Assembly (NCBI RefSeq): GCF_963576615.1
Contig: NC_088710.1
Coordinates: forward strand, 20,083,114 to 20,147,113
Length of the DNA stretch: 64,000 bases
DNA from: Watersipora subatra
Taxonomy: Eukaryota; Bryozoa; Gymnolaemata; Cheilostomatida; Watersiporidae
Direction: 5' to 3'
Both the position numbers and the translations under genes were made by a program. The notes below the pieces were generated by a model. It saw nothing but the letters and a program-made list of their open reading frames with translations, ran no database searches and was not told the origin of the DNA. Positions 58,298 through 64,000 of this stretch are shown one piece after another (position 1 is the first letter of the stretch; each line of letters starts with the position of its first letter).

Positions 58298-58562
58298 GTA
58301 CACATTTTAAAACCTTCTTAGGATACTTTCATATGCCATACTTTTTTTTGCCGAGAACTAGTGTAGATCCTAACATAAACTAGTTATTGGAGCTAAGATG
58401 GCTGGTGTGACACTACCTCTTTAAAGGAACTGCCGAAATCACAATTATAGCAGTACCTGTGCTAGATATGGCATCTTTGTTTTTATCTCTTCGCACAAGC
58501 CACCTGTTTAGAGCTGTTATTTTATAACCTAAAACATTATCCTATGAAAATTGCATCTTTGT

Positions 58563-58765
58563 TGTCCAGTGTGCCATGAGAGATCATCAGATGTGCTGAT
58601 AAAGCATGGGGTATAAATATGTGCACAATAATTCAGAGCTGCTAAAATACAGGCAGTTGATGCGTGGGTTAAAGAGTTTGGCTATGAAGCTTAATATCAT
58701 GAGTTTCAATCCCGTACAGTGCAATTCTTTTTCCCAGCCTTTAGCCGTGGTTTGAGACAAACAAA
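58563..58765 (+). repeat. SINE-like repeat, family 1 (intronic)
   Basis: gtccagtgtgccatgagaga...tcatcagatgtg, gagtttcaatcccgtacagt, gcaattctttttcccagcct. The distal tail is missing. Confidence 0.7.
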
Positions 58766-59070
58766 AAATTGTTAAATATGCATTTTTATAAATAAAAAAG
58801 CATATGGTACGCAACTAAAAAAGGCAAATATAGTTCATACCGTCAGCATTGCTGAAAATCATCGAGTAAAGTCATCAACCTTTCAACAGCTACTCTGGTG
58901 ATGCCAGCTTCTCTTGAACCCTCTATTATGTCATGGCATTGCTGCCGACGTCATTGTAAAAGCTTAATTAATACTGTAAAAAGTGACTGGTATTCTTCTT
59001 TGCACATCCGGTTTCTCACTTTTGCTTGTGCCAATAGTTTCTCAAAATAATGAGCAAGGCTTTATTGCAG

Positions 59071-59261
59071 CTTGTCTGATAACTTGGAAGAATTGCTGAC
59101 TTGGGAAATAGAAAAGATGGCGAGCGACAGCGCGGTGTTCATCTTAAAGTTCGGACAGCCGACCTCCCGGATAGCTGTCTTGTGCCTCTGTAAACATTCG
59201 AGTAGCCTTGAAGAGCTCGAACATAAATATGTGGAGCCGTACTTTTACACTGTCATTGGCT
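59071..59261 (+). CDS. Cytokine-receptor-like gene, exon 3: second half of Ig-like domain
   Basis: Acceptor ctttattgcag and a consensus donor (ggct|gtgagt); enters phase 2, leaves phase 1, matching the exons on both sides. Reads LSDNLEELLTWEIEKMASDS, AVFILKFGQPTSRIAVLCLC, then HKYVEPYFYTVIG. The LTW (strand C Trp), IAVLCLC (strand F region) and YFYTVIG (strand G) have the order of the gp130 Ig-like domain. A phase 1 exit is typical of extracellular domain boundaries. Confidence 0.78.
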
Positions 59262-59865
59262 GTGAGTACACATAAAAGTTCATTTCTGAAAAATTTGTGG
59301 TTTTATTTAAATTCTGTTTGCTATGTTATCATGTTGTTATTAATTATATTATTAGACATTTTTAAAGAGTACAATAGTAATATAAGTAATTAACTTAATA
59401 TAAAGCTAACAAATCTATAATATCAGTATTAATTGACTATATATAATAATATAACCAATGACTGTACTGTAACAGTAATAATATAAATAATATGTCAAAT
59501 TCATCGAAAATTTCCTTCATTCAGTGGGACTTCAGCATAGCCTCTGTTCTTATTGGTTGTAGCCTTTCTTTTTGTAATTGAATATATTCTACTTATGCAA
59601 TAACTGGTAGGCACCAGTTACATGCCTCTACTGGAGTAGCTGCTTTTTGCTTTTAGTAATTAACATTTTCAGTCTCAAAACTCTCTCCTTGATAGCTAAA
59701 GGCCAATTAGCCTGTGAAACTTATAGCAGGGCATGTTAAACTAAGTCTATATTTATGCTGAAATTGTTGTTCGGTTTTTTCCAACCATACTTAATGCAGT
59801 ATGTAACACTACATGTGTCATTTATCCAAGTTAGACAATGGATTGAGATTTCTAGCATGAATATA

Positions 59866-59965
59866 GGGAGAAGCCATGGTGCAGTTGTTGGCGCGCCAGC
59901 TTATGAATGGCAAGTTAGTGGTTCGAGGCAAACAAGGACCATTGGTGGTGTTAGGAAGAGTGACA
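59866..59965 (+). repeat. tRNA-derived SINE, family 3 (intronic)
   Basis: ccatggtgcagttgttggcg, tagtggttcgaggcaaac, accattggtggtgttaggaa; aligns with 36652-36745. Confidence 0.65.
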
Positions 59966-60539
59966 GGAGAGCCAATAGCATTTGCTCCTGCTCTACATTA
60001 GTTCAATATTTGCAAACGCCACTCAAAAAGTATGAACATTCCTACATAAAAGTTTTACTGGGCTACCACTTCTTGGATCATCAGTAATGTCTTCCATTAC
60101 TGATGGAATTAACTTCTTTTTGCCTGTTCTTGAATTCATCAGCCACTCATAGCTGCTTGTTTGTGACATACATACTGTTCTTTCATTCTACTGTGTGCAT
60201 GACACTTGTTTTTACACTTTCAGCTGTCGAAAATCTTATAACAGCACTTTGCTCTATGCTTGAACATGTTTTCAGCTTTGCTGCCATTTTGAATATGGAT
60301 AATATAAAAAAGTTGAATCACTAAAATGTTGAATTTTTGGATATGCAATGACAAATTCTATTTCTAAAAGTCTAAAAAAGATTAAATTGTTGATGAAATA
60401 GAACAAAAGTACTGACAAAAATTCCAAAAAATATTGATTGATCGCCGTAAAATTTGATGGTCTTATCTTTAGCTATAAATTCCAAAGTACAGGCTTGAAA
60501 ACGATAAATTTACCTTCTTTTTTTTTATAACATTTGAAG

Positions 60540-60684
60540 TGTATGAAGCATTCTATCCATCTATAGACAAACCAGAAGTACCAGAGAACTTTGAGTGTAT
60601 AGTAACAGACTTCAATTATATGGATTGTTCGTGGGATGAACAGAGAGCGCCTTACATTCTTTGGACCTTCTGTTACAAGCCATG
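60540..60684 (+). CDS. Cytokine-receptor-like gene, exon 4: cytokine-binding FN3 domain, strands A-C
   Basis: Acceptor after a T-rich tract (acatttgaag) and donor catg|gtaagg; enters phase 1, leaves phase 2. Reads YEAFYPSIDKPEVPENFECI, VTDFNYMDCSWDEQRAPYIL, then WTFCYKP. The core is C-x9-C-x-W (ECIVTDFNYMDCSW), the hallmark first disulphide of the class I cytokine receptor module. The lead-in KPEVPENFEC parallels the PPEKPKNLSC of mammalian gp130. This exon is the strongest evidence for the family. Confidence 0.86.
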
Positions 60685-60782
60685 GTAAGGAAGTACCAAG
60701 TACGAGTATGTGCTACCACTTATTCAATTAGAGAACAGCAGAGGCCTGGTGGTCTATAAACTTGGGTTAGGGTTTAATTCCT

Positions 60783-61268
60783 ACTCTCTACCAACAATAG
60801 TCATACAAAGATACTGTGTACCAACAATAGTCATACAAGGATACTGTGTACCAACAATAGTCATACAAAAATACTGTGTACCGACAATAGTCATACAAAA
60901 ATACTGTGTACCAACAATAGTCATACAAAAATACTGTGTATTAACAATAGTCATACGAAGATACTGTGTACTAACAATAGTCTTACAAGGATACTGTGTA
61001 CCAACAATAGTCATACAAAGATACTGTGTACCAACAATAGTCATACGAAGATACTGTGTACCAACAGTAGTCATACAAGGATACTCTGTACTAACAATAG
61101 TCATACAAAGATAATGTGTACTAACAATAGTCATACAAGGATACTGTGTACTAACAATAGTCATGCAAGGGTACTGTGTACCAACAATAGTCATACAAGG
61201 ATACTGCGTGCTAACAATAGTCATACAAGGGTACTGTGCACCAGCAAGAGTCATACAAGGATACTGCG
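60783..61268. repeat. 30-bp intronic minisatellite, about 16 units
   Basis: Unit ccaacaatagtcatacaagg then atactgtgta. It ends 76 bp before the microexon at 61345. Open frames through it on both strands are repeat artefacts. A tRNA-like fragment (ggcctggtggtctataaact) precedes it at about 60740. Confidence 0.96.
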
Positions 61269-61344
61269 CAGTAAAACTTTTCTTAGTTGAAATACCACCA
61301 ACTGACTTTTTAATGATAACCTTGAGCAAATATTCTGTTTCTAG

Positions 61345-61370
61345 TGTTATTCAAAAACACACCTCTGTCA
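61345..61370 (+). CDS. Cytokine-receptor-like gene, 26-nt microexon (exon 5)
   Basis: Acceptor ttctgtttctag and consensus donor tca|gtaagt. It enters phase 2, completing a Cys codon with the previous exon, reads VIQKHTSV and leaves phase 1. It falls in the C-C' to E loop of the FN3 domain, where the second Cys pair of the module begins. Confidence 0.58.
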
Positions 61371-61480
61371 GTAAGTAGCATTTTACTTCTTTTCTGAAAT
61401 TCAAATCAAAGCAATGTTATATTTATAGTCTGTTCTGAGCATATATCTCTTTTTTATATAAAATTACTGTTTTAGGCAAG

Positions 61481-61511
61481 AGGAGAGTGCTAATGCAGCA
61501 GATTTCAACCA
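61481..61511 (+). CDS. Cytokine-receptor-like gene, 31-nt microexon (exon 6)
   Basis: Consensus donor (acca|gtgagt). Two acceptors lie 5 nt apart: tttag at 61475 and gcaag at 61480. Only the second keeps the frame with the FN3 strands of the next exon, reading KESANAADFN and leaving phase 2. The first would read KRRVLMQQIST and leave phase 1, out of frame with exon 7. Confidence 0.52.
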
Positions 61512-61737
61512 GTGAGTACATGTGTTCATACGGATGCATATATATATAGATACATTTATACATACTAATTATTATAAGATAATCAATATTATAATTTATA
61601 CATAATAATATTATAAGGTATAAATAATACATGAAGTATAGTTAAATATATACAAATAATTACCTAAAAAAATAAATATAATGTAAATTTATTGAAATGC
61701 ATTTAGATATCTATTTGATATAGTTACGTTAGAGATA

Positions 61738-62125
61738 TACTAGCCGAAGGCTCGGCATTGCACGGGTATTAAAAAACAGCTTGTAAACACTTGCAGGTAA
61801 TGTAGTTGCCTGTCACTTGTCATTAGCTTGGCAATGGCTAATTTGAGTAAGCTAGTATTGCTAAACTTACTAATAAGAGCCGATGAGAGCATGCATAAAA
61901 AGATGTTGCGCCGTAACGCAGAGCGGTATGCTATTTTCACCCACAAAGCAACATACATGCATATTACCCAACGAATCCATCAATCTTGTGTAGCTCAACG
62001 GTTTAACATATTGTCTGGGGAACAAGAGTATGCAAGTTCAAATCTTCTGTGATACGGATTCTTCATTCCAAGATTTTAATAGCTATAATTGACAAGCAGA
62101 CATCTGAACGAATGACAAACTTTGA
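61738..62125 (+). repeat. SINE-like repeat, family 2 (intronic)
   Basis: ctagccgaaggctcggcatt, gcacgggtattaaaaaacag, a tRNA-like gtgtagctcaacggtttaac, B-box-like gcaagttcaaatcttctgtg; aligns with 33232-33570. Confidence 0.75.
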
Positions 62126-62129
62126 GATT

Positions 62130-62975
62130 TATATATATAAAAGACATGAAAAGTATTTTATATATTTTTTTAGACAAGTATGGCCAAAATTTCACCTGCC
62201 TCCTTTTGTTTTACTCACAAAAGCCGCTCAGTTCAAATGTTGAGTTTTATACCACAGAGTTATCTGTATGCTGGCTGAGAATAAAATGGCTTTGATATGA
62301 CATTATTCAATGTTTTTACACACAAAGAGACAAAACACTACTGTAGCATGTTTAAATCTCAAAGCCATTAAACCGATATTTGGACTGTTTGCTGGATATG
62401 CAGAGATTAGTGTTACTATTGGTATTTTCTGTTTAGTAATCTCTCGCACAACGATTTCAGTCCTTGGATTACTCCTCTGGTTATTTTTGCTCTTCTAGTC
62501 TTATTTGCATTTTTGCTTTCTTTATCATCTCTAACTTTTCTGCGTTGTCACTTTCTCTATTATCCTTATCAGTTTAGAATTTGCAATCTAAATTTATAGT
62601 AGTTTGGCCTTCAATAGTGTTGGTGTCAGCTGGCAAGATATATCGGCTACGCAACAAAGCGTAAAATATATTCTTGGCAAGAACATAGCCCGAAACTTAA
62701 CTCATCTATGAGTTACTTACGGTATGATATATGGAGATATAGAATACTCCTGTAAGGCAGAAATAATCATGGTCTTTACTTTATGACATTCTAGTCTTTA
62801 GGTAGACTTAACATCACTTATTTCCTAGTTGCTTAATGCTAATTGTCATTTGATAGCTGTCAAGTTGCTCCTTGCTATTAGATGAGTCATTCTCTTCAAT
62901 ACTATTTTCTGACACTTCAAGCCTGATATAAAGGGTCACCTGTTACAGTCTGTCACTTGAGCCCTCCATTTTCAG
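62130..62975 (+). other. Putative intron, no other feature
   Basis: A possible acceptor at 62173 opens a 39-codon frame but no donor gives a phase compatible with the next exon, so it is not annotated. Confidence 0.4.
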
Positions 62976-63121
62976 TGACCTCATCTGTCAATCAAACTAC
63001 TCAAGTTTTACAGTCTATAACCTGGAGGATATGGTCTACCCATTCAAATTTATCATATTCATTAACGGCAGCAACAAGTTTGGCAACGTTGAAACGACCT
63101 TCGAATATGAACCAACCCGAG
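62976..63121 (+). CDS. Cytokine-receptor-like gene, exon 7: FN3 strands E-G
   Basis: Acceptor cctccattttcag and donor cgag|gttagt; enters phase 2, leaves phase 1. Reads DLICQSNYSSFTVYNLEDMV, YPFKFIIFINGSNKFGNVET, then TFEYEPTR. This has the E-strand Cys, the Y-x-L turn, the F strand and N-x-F-G before the G strand, as in the first cytokine-binding FN3 domain of gp130/LIFR (compare NALG). Sequons NYS and NGS are present. The next domain, which should carry the WSXWS-type motif, and the membrane and JAK-binding regions lie beyond the window. Confidence 0.85.
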
Positions 63122-63690
63122 GTTAGTAAAATATATTTCTTACTCAAACATGACTGTGAGCTTGTTTTTAATAATTGTTTTAAAATGTAAATCACAAGTT
63201 TAGTTAAAGAGCTTAAAAAAGTTGTATATTGACATTTAGAATAGAATTTTTAGTTTTTGATTTTTCAAATTAAAAAAATTTTATGCACATAAACCTATGA
63301 TTGACGAGCAAACAGCGTGCTCTGATCAGCAATGAAATAATGCTATAATTATGTCAGAACTGCTTAAATGTGTATGCTTGTGTTGAGAACTGACCTGCAG
63401 TAATACACAAACTAAGTATAATTTATCATTGTTCAGCTATTGCTCTAATATTTACTTCCTGTTTTTGATCCATTTTACATAAATAAATACAAGGTTTTTT
63501 TAATTCCTCCTTTGTTCAAATATTGGCTCTATATACACAAGCTACTTCAAAATATTTTGAACCACCCTGGTTACTTACATAATAACCAACTTCAAATGTA
63601 TTCTTTGTTATTGTTGACTATGTTTTCCTAATTAGTTACTTATTATTATTAAATATTATTACATAAATAATTATTTTTTATTATTAAATC
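63122..63690 (+). other. Putative intron start, no exon seen
   Basis: AT-rich with no supported exon. Confidence 0.4.
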
Positions 63691-63691
63691 T

Positions 63692-63950
63692 TTACTATAA
63701 TAAGAGCCATGTCCATCCATCTGTCCAAAGCCTCGCTTAGAGATTAGAAAAAAGTGCTTCACTCAAGAATTGAACTCAGATATTTGGCTTATCATTCAGG
63801 TACACTCCCAACTGCACCACTTGACCACCTTGCTGCCTTACCGAATAATTGTGCATATAGTTATTACACATGATGATCTCTCACAGCGCACTGGAGTGGA
63901 AGATCGCTAGTAAATATAATTATTGTACACAGTACAATGTTATGCCATCA
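63692..63950 (-). repeat. SINE-like repeat, family 1
   Basis: tttactataataagagccat, gaattgaactcagata, ccaactgcaccacttgacca, atgatctctcacagcgcact. Confidence 0.78.
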
Positions 63951-64000
63951 CAATTCTCTGGTTAACTGCAAGCCTGTCAGACTAACTGCTCCTGACATAG

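Noticed and set aside
62173..62290. Possible extra receptor exon (KYGQNFTCLLLFYSQ)
   Set aside because: The acceptor is good but no donor gives the phase required by exon 7, and the FN3 fold is complete without it.

Overview
This window is AT-rich, intron-bearing metazoan DNA, probably from a lophotrochozoan or other invertebrate. The evidence is spliced exons with GT/AG boundaries, a Ty3/gypsy element, several decayed LINEs, tRNA-like SINEs, foldback/MITE elements and an exceptional density of minisatellites. The species cannot be fixed from the sequence. Almost all long open frames here are products of tandem repeats whose unit is a multiple of 3; they are not genes.

The most interesting gene is on the + strand at the right end. 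Six exons (58147-58297, 59071-59261, 60540-60684, 61345-61370, 61481-61511, 62976-63121) join in phase. They encode an Ig-like domain followed by a cytokine-binding fibronectin-III domain with the C-x9-C-x-W signature of class I cytokine receptors (gp130/LIFR/Domeless type). A signal-peptide exon at 28402-28568 ends in the phase needed to join the first of these. If it belongs to the gene, its first intron is 29.6 kb and contains most of the mobile DNA of the window. The gene runs off the right edge. The 5' edge of exon 58147 is present three times in tandem as a 54-bp in-frame unit that includes the splice acceptor.

Other coding signals are three possible exons of an unrecognised + strand gene (24597-24830, 27756-27789, 27901-27960) and one possible - strand exon (56460-56588) lying inside the large putative intron.

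Mobile DNA, left to right: an R2-type-endonuclease LINE tail (5151-5850, -); several families of foldback elements, one of which has eight copies in the window and carries an 18-bp motif that in the first copy has grown into a 1.45-kb minisatellite; a small MITE (12764-13157); LINE reverse transcriptase and APE endonuclease relics (32745-33190 and 35270-36540, -); a pogo/Tigger-like TA-flanked element (41991-44242); a four-unit tandem array of a SINE-like repeat (46262-47222); and a complete Ty3/gypsy retrotransposon (47902-52777, -). The retrotransposon has apparently identical 262-bp LTRs, a 5-bp target duplication and one intact 1401-codon gag-pol frame. It is inserted inside a foldback copy.

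Tandem arrays with units of 3, 6, 8, 12, 16, 18, 21, about 19, 30, 36, 39, 45 and 54 bp occupy roughly a tenth of the window. The remaining stretches are AT-rich DNA in which I see no gene.
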